Assembly: GCA_016802295.1 (NCBI GenBank)
Contig: JAESIW010000020.1
Location: forward strand, 5,606,062 to 5,670,061
Origin: Brachionus rotundiformis
Taxonomy: Eukaryota > Rotifera > Eurotatoria > Ploima > Brachionidae
DNA: 64,000 nucleotides
Direction: 5' to 3'
How positions within the stretch are numbered: the stretch's first letter is position 1; each line of letters begins with the position of its first letter. Shown one piece after another: positions 48,410-59,879 of this stretch. The notes under the pieces are model-generated. The model worked only from the letters and a program-made list of their open reading frames with translations. It was not told where the DNA came from and ran no database searches. The translations under genes were made by a program, and so were the position numbers.

Positions 48410-48910
48410 GAGGAGAAGTTGTGGGTGAGACTGAATTCATCTATATTGTGAGACCTCATCTAGACTATGCAGTGTAGATATGGAATCTCAGTATAATAGA
48501 AGATGTTAATGTGCCAGAAAAGGTGCAAGAAAACGCCACAAAGATTCCTTTGTAGCAAAGAAGTATTTTGTTTTAATTGAGGCTGGCTAGAGTGTGTTTG
48601 ACAAGGTTGAGTTAAAGAAGAGTGAGAAAACTAATAAGAAGCAATAACATCAGAATTGAGAAAAATTTTCCAAGCCAATTTTCAGCTGAAGTAAGAGTTA
48701 GATAAGTCTTTTTTTAACGGAAAAGTCCCGCACTGGAACATGTGGTACCGGAAAATGTGGTAACATCTAAGTCAACAGTCGGTTTCAAAGCTGCTTTGGA
48801 TAGATATAATAGAATAGGCTTCTATAGCTCCACACTGCCTAATGGCGATGGTGGGCTCAGACACTCTTAATGTAAGATGTCGCAGCAAGAACTTCTACCA
48901 CTATCTGTAC
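48410..48910 (+). pseudogene. Decayed non-LTR retrotransposon 3' fragment (CR1/L2-like)
   Basis: The broken frame contains VRPHLDYAV, a stop, IWNLSIIEDV and, further on, PENVVTSKSTVGFKAALDRY. These are the usual C-terminal landmarks of CR1/L2-type ORF2 proteins (RPxLEYAxxxWNP, and the final LPxxVVxAxSVxxFKxxLD). Several stops and frameshifts; no 5' part remains. Confidence 0.55.
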
Positions 48911-51559
48911 TTATTAAATAAGCAGGTAATATGAAAATTATTTTTACATTTCTACAAACAATTAGTTTAATTTTTGAAGCTTTTGGAAAATTTACAAGAT
49001 TTAAAATGAATTTATCTGTATTGTTTAAGAAAATAAAAGTAGAGATAAGTTATCATAAAATTTCTAAATTTGGAATCAGAAACAAACATTACACGACATT
49101 AAGCTGACATTTAATTTTATCATTTTTATCAATAAGATTAATTAAAATATTATTTTTTAACTTTAACGATTATTCATTCATAAGTCTAAAAAAGTATATT
49201 TAAATGGTTCTAAATACCAATGGTTCAAATCAGTTTCACCTACAAATTTATTTTATTTTTATGTAAAAATTCGGTTTAGACGAAGATGTAAGCTTTTCGG
49301 ACCAACCTCCCTAAAATACATTTTTAATAAAAAATACTAATTTAGTGTTAACTGATTAAAATTATATTAAAATTTTTCACTTTCATCTTAAAAGATTCAT
49401 CTTTAAATTAAGATAAATTGAATTCATAAACTTTTGGATAATTAGATAAAAATAAGTAAAATTATATTTAAATACAGCAGGTTTTTAAATTGTCATTTTA
49501 ATGATATTCATAAATAATTGTCGATTAAATGTCTTTATTAGCCTTTTGAAATTAAATATTGAAAAAAGTCTTGTTCAATTGTAATTAATTATATATTTTG
49601 AATGAAAAAAAAATATTTTTTTATATTTAATTGTTTATTATGAATTTTTTGAATTTAATTTAGAGAAAAAAAGGTTAGTTGTAAAAACCATTTATTTTGT
49701 CTAAAGTTTATTAGAGTGAATAAATCAAATTAAAGAATTCTAAAAGGCGGAAAAATTTTTTATTGAACTTTGACAAGCTATTTGGCCATTACATTTTCTT
49801 AAAAGTCTCTTAATAGAAATCGAGTAATTAAAACAATTTGGAAACGCATCTCTAGTGACAGGTTAATTTGATATTTAAGAGCCACTCGAACATCAAAAAA
49901 AAACGCTTGATTAATTACACCCTTAACAATATAAACAAAAATCACGATGGCTATTTGATTTTTCTTTATTGTTTTTTTTTCCTTTTTTGTTTAAAAATAA
50001 ATTAGTTAATTAAATATTAAATTTCATATTAAAAATTTGGAATAAAATAGATGTTAGGTTATTAAATGTCTGGAGGCTCCGACATGTCATCAAATCAAAT
50101 CTAATCAAGATCAGAGAATTTCTTTAATTCTTCTATTACACTTATCCACAATTTTATCTCATTTTTCAATCTTGGAGCAAAATTTCTTTCAAACTTTCGA
50201 GATAAGTCAGGGCTCTTACATAAATGAAAATGTGATTGATTAATCGACTGATTGATTTGGTTTTTCCAAGATGATTGATTGATAGATTATTTTAATGACT
50301 AAGTGATTGATGGGATCGATACATATAATCCTTGTTATCAAGATTACTCAAATATTATTTTTGGCCTATTACTTTTGACAAATAGATTTTTGTTGATGTT
50401 AGGCAAAAAAATTTAGACACTCACACAATTAGTCATAAATCAGCATGGTTCATGCAAATAAAACATTTGTTTTTAATTTAAAAAGAAAATAAAAAAAATT
50501 GAGACAGATAATAAATCATAGAGGCCTAGTTAGTTTAATAGATAAAATTATCAGATAATTTGATTAATGTTAAATCATAAATTTAATATAGAATAATAAA
50601 GAGTTGTTAATAGTAGGCCTCGATACAAGAGATATTTAATTTCAATCGATTGCTGGTGCCAATAACAACTAGCTAGTTATCTTTTGGTTATAATGTTTTA
50701 ACGAGTTTGTAGTTGGCGTTTATGATTCTATAAATTATTCTATAAAGTTTTGTTCTAAATTATATTTTATTTGAATTCTATCTAATAAATATTTTAGAAT
50801 AGAATTGTGATTTATTGTATCAATAATTCCTAGCTGCCATAAAAAACACATATTTAAATACTTTCTCTTTTTCGATTATTCGATACCTTTTCTCTTTTAA
50901 AATTTCAACAGAAATACCGGAAAATAATAAAATTGTTTCTTTCTTTTTTTTAAATTTATAAAATTTAATATGAACATTTTTGTTTTTTTTAAGTGCCTTA
51001 ATTAACCATGATATAATTATCCATCATTAAAAATATGGATAGTAACTTCATTTTACCATGTAATGGTTGGTTTTGTTCTAACTTTTTTAAAAATTTTGAA
51101 TTTATCCTTAAAAATCAATATTAAAAATAATTAGTGAATATAGAAACTTGTGTGTAAAGACTTATGAAATTAATATCAAAAATTTTTTAATGAAATAATT
51201 TTTTTTCATGAAATTAGTCTTTTTAATTAGGAATTGGAAAAATTACGAAACCATTTTTAAGTACAATTTTAAATTTTAGTTTCTAATGATTTAATAATTT
51301 ACTGATTAAATCAAAAAAGAAGCCAAAGTTTTTCGGTTTGATTTGTATTGAAAATAATTTTAAATAATATAGTTTTACAAATAGATTTTAGTAGGTTTTT
51401 TAATAATCCAGAAAGTATATAATTTAGAAATTATATTTGTGTTCAAAATATCTGCTTAGTTTAAAAATTTCTAGAACGTAATGATAAGTTTTGTGTTTCA
51501 GGTCTTTTTATAAATAAATACAGGTTATTATTATCTTTTTATATTCTTAAAATTGCACG

Positions 51560-51762
51560 AAAAAAGCCAATTGACTTAGTTAAAAATCTTATTTATTCTA
51601 AATATAAACTTATTAATTTTTTAGCATCAGATCAACTACAATTAAACAAATCTTATTAAATTGTTGTGTAACTCGTTTTAGCTACCATAGTTAGACTCTT
51701 AGTCTTGGTCTACAGGCTTATGCCTGTTGTAGCTCATATTATTATTATTATTATTATTATTA
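51560..51762 (+). repeat. Non-LTR retrotransposon 3' end with (ATT)n tail
   Basis: A less AT-rich stretch (tctacaggcttatgcctgt, 51710-51728) leads into (ATT)8 at 51738-51762. Short trinucleotide repeats at the 3' end, rather than poly(A), are typical of CR1/L2-type elements, and the better-preserved element ending at 62205 also ends in (ATT)n. No coding part remains. Confidence 0.4.
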
Positions 51763-54098
51763 ATTTAATAGTATTCATTGAAAGAATATTTATTGACAAA
51801 AACAGATTTAATGTTTATTTTATTTTCACGAACTTAATTAAGTAATTTTTTTATTTATATATTGTTATGGATACAGTCCGAGGCCGGATCTCAGTTCTCA
51901 TTTTTAATATTTTACTTGTAATTGTAGAATTAAATTAAAATTTAAAAGTCATAAAAAAATTGAATTTTAAGTGTTTATTTTAAACTATTCTGATTGAAAT
52001 TTTAATCAATCATTAATTAATAATTTTTTGAGTCATAAATGATTTTGAAAAAAATCTTAAATCTAAAACAATTGAATTTTTTCAATTTTTTGGACAAATT
52101 AATTTCTCATTTTGAACCAAGTTGCTTGAGAAGGCATCAATCAAGTGTTAAAAGTGCTGGATTATTATTTATTTTTAATATTAAAACCTAAATAGCCTGA
52201 TTGCACAGAGCCTGATGAGTGATGATAAAATTTAAACTTAGATCAAACTCTACGGTCTCACCAAGTTAAGCAATCTGGTTTAAAAATTTATTAACTTTTC
52301 ATCAAAAATGCAAATCATATGTCTCGCTCAAATTTTAACAAGCTTTAAGATGATACTTTACATTAAACAAATCCAATGTGTCTAATATTCCAGAGATATT
52401 TGGGTTCAATTAGACATAAGTGTATGCACGACATTGATTAATGATAGAGCAATATGCTTAGATAAGAGCCTTAAATGAATATTGATAAGAAACGTGTGTG
52501 CCTAAAGAAAAGAATAGCTGCCCAAGTCAAAACAACTTTGAAAAAAAATTTAAATAAAACGATGAAAAGAGCTCAAGTAAATATTGAATGCACGTAGAAA
52601 TTGATAGATAGATAGATATATAGTAAGATAATTTAGCTCATTCATTAATCATCGTCGTAAAATCAATTTAAAATAAAAGATTTTAAGTGGAATTTTTTTC
52701 TCATTGCTTTGAATTCTTGTCTAAAATCAATCAGCATTGTAATTTTCAATATCAAGCTCATTAATTACTTAACTATATCCACTATAAAGCAAGCAAGCAA
52801 GCAAAGCCCCGGTGTATACTACAGATCAATCGAAATTCTATCTTATCTTTTAAGAAATAAGCTTCAAATGCTTAAATTATCGACGATAATTCAAATTTCA
52901 ATAGCTCTTAAAAATTTAATTAAATAACTTGGCTTTTTGTTAGCTTTTCGACAGCTTAAATATTGATAAATTTAGAATTAGACAGATGGTTAATAAAACT
53001 CTAACAGAATTAGTTTATTTGATTAGTTCTAGCTTCGGTTTGTTCAAAAAATTTGCCTAAATACGGCTTAGAAAAAATTTTATCTGTTTTATTTTTTTTA
53101 AAGCAAGGTCGAATCAATTAGCTGCATTTTATCTTTATCTTAATAATCCAAAGTTTATTTTTATATTTAATTTACCTTATTTTTCCTTAAAATAATTTAT
53201 TAGTAATAAATTTTATTATCAATTAATATTTTTTTTCAAATCAGTCCAAATGGCGCATGTAGCTTGGAAAAAGAGTTTTTTAACCCAAAATTAGAATTGT
53301 ATAAGAGTGTGTTTTGAAAAGACTTTTTTTGTTTTGTTATGATATTGGAATAAAATTAAAATCTTTAAAATTATAAACTATAAAGAAAATTAATTTGGAG
53401 TGACAGCTAGCAAGATTTGATTCGGAGTAATTTTCTGTAGTGAGATTTGAGAATACATATTTAAAATAGATATATAATTTTTCAAATGGCATGTAATTAC
53501 AGACAATTTTTAGCTTGCAAATATAATCAACATTTAGTAATTTTCTATTGTTTAAATAGGTATTTAAAATTGATATAAATTTAAATCAAATGTGACTTAA
53601 TTATTTCAAAATAGCTTTGTTCAAGACTAAATTAGCATGATAAAAATTCGAGCACATAACCAACTAACATATATTGGATCGGAAGTACTCATAAAGAAAA
53701 ATCTAATCTAATCAATGAATATAAATACAGGTTTTTGTTTAAAATTAGTTTTTAGATTTTACAAATTTCAATTTCTAGCATCTGATATGACTGTCAATTG
53801 AGTTAAAATAAATTTAAAATTTCCACCATCTATGAGATAAAAAAATAACAATCTAATTAAAAACGGTGCTGCAAGTTTTTCAAATGGCTTTGATCAGTCT
53901 TTAATTTTAATTTATTTAGAAATTGTCATAATCAAATTTTTAGTTTTAATGACATTTTAATAATTTAGATAGAAAAATAAAAGCTCTGAAAATAAACAAT
54001 GGTTTTTTAAATGTCATCAACACAAGCAATAAATTAGAAGCACTTTGACTGCAGTTGAACGCCACTTTGTCATTTATAAGACAGAATTAAACCAAAAA

Positions 54099-55490
54099 AT
54101 GTCAAGCGATCAAGAAAATTTCCTCTTATCCCATACCAATGCAGCTTTTGGCATGCAAAATATTGACCAATTTTACAAGATGATGAATTTTTTTAAATTT
54201 TTCCTAAATGGAGCAAATGAGCCCAAGCAGGACTTTTTGAATATGTTCTTATACCAATGTCAACAGCAAATACCGAACCATTTGTACGCAGCTGCAGTAG
54301 AGAAACATCAGCCAGAAAATTTTTTCCAAGAGTCGTGCAACAAGACCCTGCAAACCAACCGAACTGATTTATTAAGAGAGGCAATTGAAAAAATTATATC
54401 TTCTAATGAAAACAAGTCAATTATGAAGCAAAAATCAAGAAGTGAGTGTACAGGTAATGAAAATCTAAAACAACACATGAAGCAAACCAACTTCAGGCGC
54501 TCATTCACGGGAAGCAATGAAGCGATACCTACGCATAAAATGGTACGTGGTCAAGAAGAATGGGTTAATAACTCAAGAAACAATAACTTTATATCCCAAA
54601 TTTTGAAGTGTCTAGAATGCTCGGCTTCGTTCGACACTCTTGACGATCTAAGTCTGCACATGCTTAAGTATAACCATTTTTCCAGATTTCATCCAAATCA
54701 AGCATTGCAAAGCTCGCGGCCAATTTCTCCCAAACAAAAGGCCAAAATGGCGCTTTCTGTTTGTAAAATGCCAAAAAATATGGTCAATTCTGCCAATGTT
54801 GACTTGACCACAGCCAAAAATTTAGTGTCACCACGTGCCCCTTCCGATACTAGTTTTCCCTGTAAAATTTGTAAAAAAAATCTTCACGAACAGTCCTCTT
54901 TGCCCCCGTTAATAGAACTAATTCAACATTTAAAAAAAAATCACCAAATAGACTTTATTTGTACCAATTGTGGTGAATTTTTCTATTCCGAAAGAGATTT
55001 GAACGAGCATTTGGTTGAGTTTCATCAATTTGGAAATGTTCACCAGAAAAAAACCAGAACAGAAAATGAAAAAAAAGAGACCAAAACAATGTCGACATGT
55101 CCGTCGCCGACCGCTGACCCAAAAGAAAAACCCAGCCACCCACTTCTAGCCCTTCAGATGTTTGTGAACGGCGCCTCAGAACTTGACACCTCCATTGTGT
55201 CCAAAGCCAAAGGCCAAATTAGTGATGACAATTTGCTTCCCAAGACAGTCCCGAAACAAAATTTAGATGCCAAATCTAAGTTACCAGCCAAGAAACGACC
55301 ATACCTTAAAGAAGAAGAAAAGTCTGAAGAAAATGAAGTCGCTGAAGCAAAACGATTGAAAAGTGATGAAGAGGCACGTGAATCGTGCAATGACATGCAT
55401 CCAAATTTGACTAAAAATAGAAATACATATCAGCCTTTGAATCTTTTGCAAAATATGCGCTTGAATATTGACGAGTATTTTAGCCATTAG
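54099..55490 (+). CDS. Teashirt-type C2H2 zinc-finger protein
   Basis: The first in-frame ATG of the open frame is at 54099, giving 463 aa; the frame is open upstream to about 54036, where AATTAG could be a splice acceptor, so an extra N-terminal exon is possible. Finger 1 (CLECSASFDTLDDLSLHMLKYNH, C171 to H193) fits C-x2-C-x12-HM-x4-H, the atypical spacing that defines Teashirt/Tshz proteins. A second, looser finger (C255, C258, H277, H282) has an 18-residue loop. A third (C288, C291, H304, H309) is a standard C2H2. The C-terminal part is acidic and basic with KKRPYLKEEEK and EAKRLKSDEE and ends NIDEYFSH. The protein is much shorter than insect or vertebrate Tsh (about 900-1,000 aa). It is probably a nuclear transcriptional regulator; orthology is not certain. 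Confidence 0.6.
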   Translation: MSSDQENFLLSHTNAAFGMQNIDQFYKMMNFFKFFLNGANEPKQDFLNMFLYQCQQQIPNHLYAAAVEKHQPENFFQESCNKTLQTNRTDLLREAIEKIISSNENKSIMKQKSRSECTGNENLKQHMKQTNFRRSFTGSNEAIPTHKMVRGQEEWVNNSRNNNFISQILKCLECSASFDTLDDLSLHMLKYNHFSRFHPNQALQSSRPISPKQKAKMALSVCKMPKNMVNSANVDLTTAKNLVSPRAPSDTSFPCKICKKNLHEQSSLPPLIELIQHLKKNHQIDFICTNCGEFFYSERDLNEHLVEFHQFGNVHQKKTRTENEKKETKTMSTCPSPTADPKEKPSHPLLALQMFVNGASELDTSIVSKAKGQISDDNLLPKTVPKQNLDAKSKLPAKKRPYLKEEEKSEENEVAEAKRLKSDEEARESCNDMHPNLTKNRNTYQPLNLLQNMRLNIDEYFSH

Positions 55491-56697
55491 TTTAATTATC
55501 AATTATTAACATGTATAATATATTTATTTAATAAAAATCCGAATCTTTTTTTATTAATTGTTTAATTTTTAAATAAAAAAATAAATCAAAATTTTAAAAT
55601 TTTTTAAATTTCAATTAAATATATTATCTAATATCTGGGTTCAGTCTGAAAAATAATACTCTTAAATTATAAGTAAATTAAAATATTTGTTACAATTGAT
55701 AAAATTATTTAAATTTTATTAAATTTGAATTTTTGAAAATGTGAATTACACAACACTTGATAAGATAATTATGATTCTGTGTGGCTTCACACTTCAATTA
55801 AATTCGACTCACTCAACTAAATCAACAACATTCGACTAGAATATTTGATGAACACTTTTTATCAAATTTTCAGCCTAATAGGCAAATAAATTTTATTTAA
55901 AGCAATCATTTATATCAATGAATAATCAATAAAATTTATTGAGCAATTGAATCACTTTTAATTTGTTTATCGTGACTGGATCTATTTGTAAAATCTTCAT
56001 CAAAATAGACAACTTTTTGTTTGCATTATTTAGCCTCGTTGATTTCTCAACAGTCAAAGACTTTTTATTAGCCTTTTGATTTAGAAAATAGCTAAAGAAT
56101 ATCATTTTTTTAAAATCTTATATTTAGTTAAACCTAATTACAATTGAATTCTATTTAATAAAAAATAATTTAAACAATTTTTTAATTCAATTTTATTTTT
56201 ATTGAATCTTTTTATTTTTATGTTTTTATAAGCTGTAAAAAATCTGTAGAATTTAACATAAATATAGCTCAATTTAAAAGACAAAAATATCTACTTATCA
56301 TTTTAAATTCTATAACAACAAAAAGATATAAAAATATAAATAATTTTCTAAATTTTCAAGTATACCATTGAAGGCGGTTTCATCAAATCTCATCATAATT
56401 TCCCTTTAATTAATATTACTAACAAAAAAATACTATTTTTTTATAACCTTTTCAAAAGAATCAATGCTTATTCTGGAATTTATTATAATAAAACATTCCA
56501 TTTAAAATAAAAAACTAAATATTAAGTTAGATTTAACAAATCATTGGCTTTTGAGCTATTCCACTCTCATTAAACAAAATCTTATATAGATAAACTTGAG
56601 TCTTAATAATTTATGAAAAATCTTCAAATTAATAATTTGTATTTTCATAAGGCTGAAGCTATTTATCTATTTGTTTTAAAAAGGGGTTTAATCTAAT
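55491..56697. other. Intergenic, AT-rich, nothing recognised
   Basis: This lies between the stop of the zinc-finger gene and the tropomodulin start; it should hold a 3' UTR and the tropomodulin promoter. No gene or repeat seen. Confidence 0.5.
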
Positions 56698-58036
56698 ATG
56701 AGTCTGAAGCAAAAAGATTTTTCCGATGCCGATTTTGACGAAATCGATGCTCTTCTATCTCAATTGACAGAAGAAGAGCTCGAGTGTTTGGCTGGTGAAG
56801 TCGATCCAGATGTAATTAGATATCGAATAAATAAGAGACAATTCTAAAATCTTAATTTTAGGATCCACACTTACCACCATCTGAGAGATGCCGTGATCAG
56901 ACAAAAAAGAAACCAACTGGACCGTATGACCGTGAAAAGTTGCTTCAATTTTTGGAAGATCAAGGCAAAAATGAAAAAGATTGGGAACAAAATAAAGAAT
57001 ATAAAAAAGAAATTAGAGGCAAAGTTTGGGTGCCGCCTCCAAAGCCGGCTCAGGAAGAGCACCCTGAGTTAGACCATGTGACAACCGAATGGGATGAAAT
57101 TTTAAGCGGTGCTTCTGAAGCCGAAATTGTAGAACTAGCAGCTATTCTCGGCTTCACTGGTTTGGTTAACCAAGTCCAATTTCATGCTGCGGAAAAAAAT
57201 GACCTCGGAATGAACTATGGTGGATGGAACGCGGCTGCCAAATCCGAAGCACTTAAATTCGTTCCACCTGAGCCTGACAATAAAACTGATGTGGAAGAAA
57301 GCATCAAAAGGCTGCAAGAAAATGATTCAACCTTATCTAGTCTAAATTTAAATAACATTAAAGTACAAATAATTTTTGTTGCTCAAAGTATTTATCTATT
57401 TTAATTATTTCAAGAATATTTCTAATGAAAGAATGAAGCAAGTCATAGATGCCATGAAAACCAATACCAATTGCAAAAATTTAAGCATGGCAAATGTTGA
57501 AATGCCAGATTCTGTTGCTAAAGTAGAATCTAATTTATATTTTTATTTTTTTCCTATATCTTAATTTTAGACAATAGTCGAAATGCTGGAAGAAAATTCT
57601 ACTCTTTTGACCCTAAATATTGAGTCCAATTTGCTAACTGGACTTGTAATCGCTGACATTTGTAGAGCTACTTTAAAAAACCAGACTCTCATTGATTTAA
57701 GACTGAGTAATCAGGCAAGATTAATTATTGTGTATTTGATCTTAAATTAAATCTTAAATCATATTTTAGAGAGCTCAAATTCTTGGAAACAAAGTAGAAA
57801 TGGATATTGCCAATTCAATAAGTCAAAATTCGACTTTGTTAAGACTTGGTGTACACTTTAATACCCTAGGTCCAAGAGCTAAGGTTCAAGATGTTCTGAA
57901 GCGTAACTGGGACAATCGTAAGTAGCAATTATTTGGTATACAATTTTAATTAAATTAAATTTTTTTAGTTCGTTTGAAACGAATTAACGAAAAAATCCAA
58001 AAATCTTCGAAAAATGCAGACGAGGATGAAGATTAA
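56698..58036 (+). CDS. tmod: Tropomodulin
   Basis: Six exons, 56698-56811, 56862-57362, 57415-57522, 57571-57714, 57770-57917 and 57969-58036, join in phase to 360 aa, the usual tropomodulin size. Tropomodulin caps actin filament pointed ends together with tropomyosin. The N-terminus has the first tropomyosin/actin-binding helix (DEIDALLSQLTEEELECLAGEVDPDD) and the motif PTGPYDREKLLQFLE followed by RGKVWVPP. The C-terminal leucine-rich-repeat cap includes NSTLLTLNIESNLLTG, TLIDLRLSNQRAQILGNKVEMDIA and FNTLGPRAKVQD. It ends in an acidic tail. The intron after exon 4 begins GCAAGA (57715), so it is a GC-AG intron; the spliced product LRLSNQ-RAQILGN matches the family well. Confidence 0.95.
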
Positions 58037-59110
58037 AATGTTTTTGATTATAGATAAAAATTAAACAAATTATTTTATATTTAACTAATAAGTTGATACA
58101 GTTATTTACATAGTTCAACCATGATGGTCCTTAGCATTTTGATTAACAGGTCTTAAAAGCTATTATATCAAAATTGTAAAAAATATTTAAAAAGTTTTAT
58201 TGATTCAAACAACTAGATGAAATATTATTAATCTAAGAATTATTTTTATTTAAACAATCAAATTAAACGAATAAAAATTTTATCAAAAGAATTTTAGAAT
58301 TTTTATAGATTTGTTTGTTACATAAGTAACATAAGTTAACAACAATGTGAGTTAGTTTGAGTTTAATTTTTAATTTGTTTATCTGAAATTCTTGAAATTT
58401 CAAAAAAAATTTTTCTTTTTAATATCGAAATAAATGAATGCAAATATAAAATCATGTTATTTTAATTATTATCAAAAAATAATCTTCTAAGGTATGAAAT
58501 TGATTTTTATTTAAGTATTACTAAATATATCAATATTTTACTAATAATTACTATAATTTCTATTTTCGATGATTAAATATTTTCCAATTAAAAAAAACAC
58601 AATGAAACAATAAAACACTAATAATGATAAATATACTAAAGAACAGAATACATTCTTTACACATAAAAATAATTATATTAATACAGTAAACAAAAATTAG
58701 TAGCCAAAAGTTCAAGAGAATTGTCAAAGCTAACTAAATAGAAAACTCTCTTTTAAATAATTTTATTAAACGTATCTGTAACTAAAAATCTAGAAAATTG
58801 AAAAAAAATAAAATTCTAGTGATAAAGAATTGTCACCAAAAGTCAAGTGAATTTATAATTTTAGACATAATTGATTCACCACATAAAGCAACAAAAACCT
58901 GTCACCCACAATCAAAAAACTTTTACTCACAAATATGAATTTTTTCATCGCTGAAATTTTGTGATGAACAAAAAAAATTATTAAATTAATAGAATATTTA
59001 TTAAACATAGTAATTTTAATTTTTCTTAAATAAAAATATATGACCAAAAAATCGCTTAAGTTTAAATCAATGAGAAAGACAAAAATTTTAACTTGATTCA
59101 TTTCAATTCT
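58037..59110. other. Intergenic, AT-rich, nothing recognised
   Basis: No gene seen between tropomodulin and the retrotransposon cluster. The open frame on the minus strand at 58853-59101 is AT-driven and has no recognisable domain. Confidence 0.5.
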
Positions 59111-59189
59111 TTTCAGAATTCTTGCGGCGACCCTTTTTAGTTTTTTTAATAAATTGATCAGTCTTTAATAGTGACTGTAAAGTCAATAG

Positions 59190-59870
59190 AAACTGAATAT
59201 GGACAGATGTAAAGTTATGCATCTAGGCAAGAAAAATTCGAGACTTGATTATTCGATTGGTTTACAAACACTCGCAAAAACATCTCTTGAAAAGAATGTT
59301 GGTAGACAGGTTCAATTTTAAAACTAAATACAGGGAACCAAGGGACATCTGATATACAGACGCTTCGGAGTTTGGGCTTGGGGCAGTACACTGGAAGTCG
59401 AGACGGGAGGTCTTACTTTCCGCTTCAACCGAAGTGGTACTGTATAACGAAGGGGCAGCATCGCTCATACCACTGGGACTGTGGAGGCGAAGACGAGCAA
59501 AGTGAGTAAGATTCACCTCCAGCTCCTCTCAATCAATGAGGCGTTTCTTCTCGCTGGTCCTTATGGTCAACTGGGTGAAAATGACATATCATATTAACGC
59601 ATCGTAGCCATGCGTATTTAAATAAAAGCTGCTTTCTACGGTTCGGCCGCTTTCTAACTCTTTCTAATTTCTAGTTTAATAAAAACGGAAACTATCAAGA
59701 AACAGCCGAATAAGAAGATTTCTTCACAAACCGAGTGGCGAAGCACTGGAATAAGCTTCCAAAAAAAAGAAAAAAGCCACAAGTGTCAACGCTTTTAAAA
59801 ACGGACTTGACGAACTCTGCACGACTGCATATAGGGATAAAACTCTTTAATGGAGCCAATTCCATTAACT
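59190..59870 (+). pseudogene. Non-LTR retrotransposon fragments, broken
   Basis: Two pieces of reverse transcriptase lie in the same orientation. At 59196-59290 the frame reads DRCKVMHLGKKNSRLDYSIG then TLAKTSLEKNVG, the block after the catalytic core of CR1/L2-type RTs. At 59712-59800 it reads FFTNRVAKHWNKLPKK, the C-terminal landmark of the same proteins. The intervening 59310-59690 is different and more GC-rich: it contains YTDASEFGLGAVHWKS, which resembles an RNase H segment and may be a separate inserted fragment. All frames are interrupted. Confidence 0.55.
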
Positions 59871-59879
59871 TAACTTAAG

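Larger units (their letters stand above)
45072..54098. other. Long AT-rich intergenic region with retrotransposon relics
   Basis: No host gene was recognised across 9 kb. It contains three separate relics (46690-47130, 48410-48910 and 51560-51762, listed individually) and short simple repeats. A short AT-rich frame at 52709-52927 has no recognisable content. Confidence 0.5.

Noticed and set aside
52591..52825. Short tandem repeats (TAGA and AAGC units)
   Set aside because: Only a few units each; ordinary microsatellite noise without association to a feature.
58853..59101. Minus-strand 82-codon frame
   Set aside because: AT-driven composition, no recognisable domain and no neighbouring exon.
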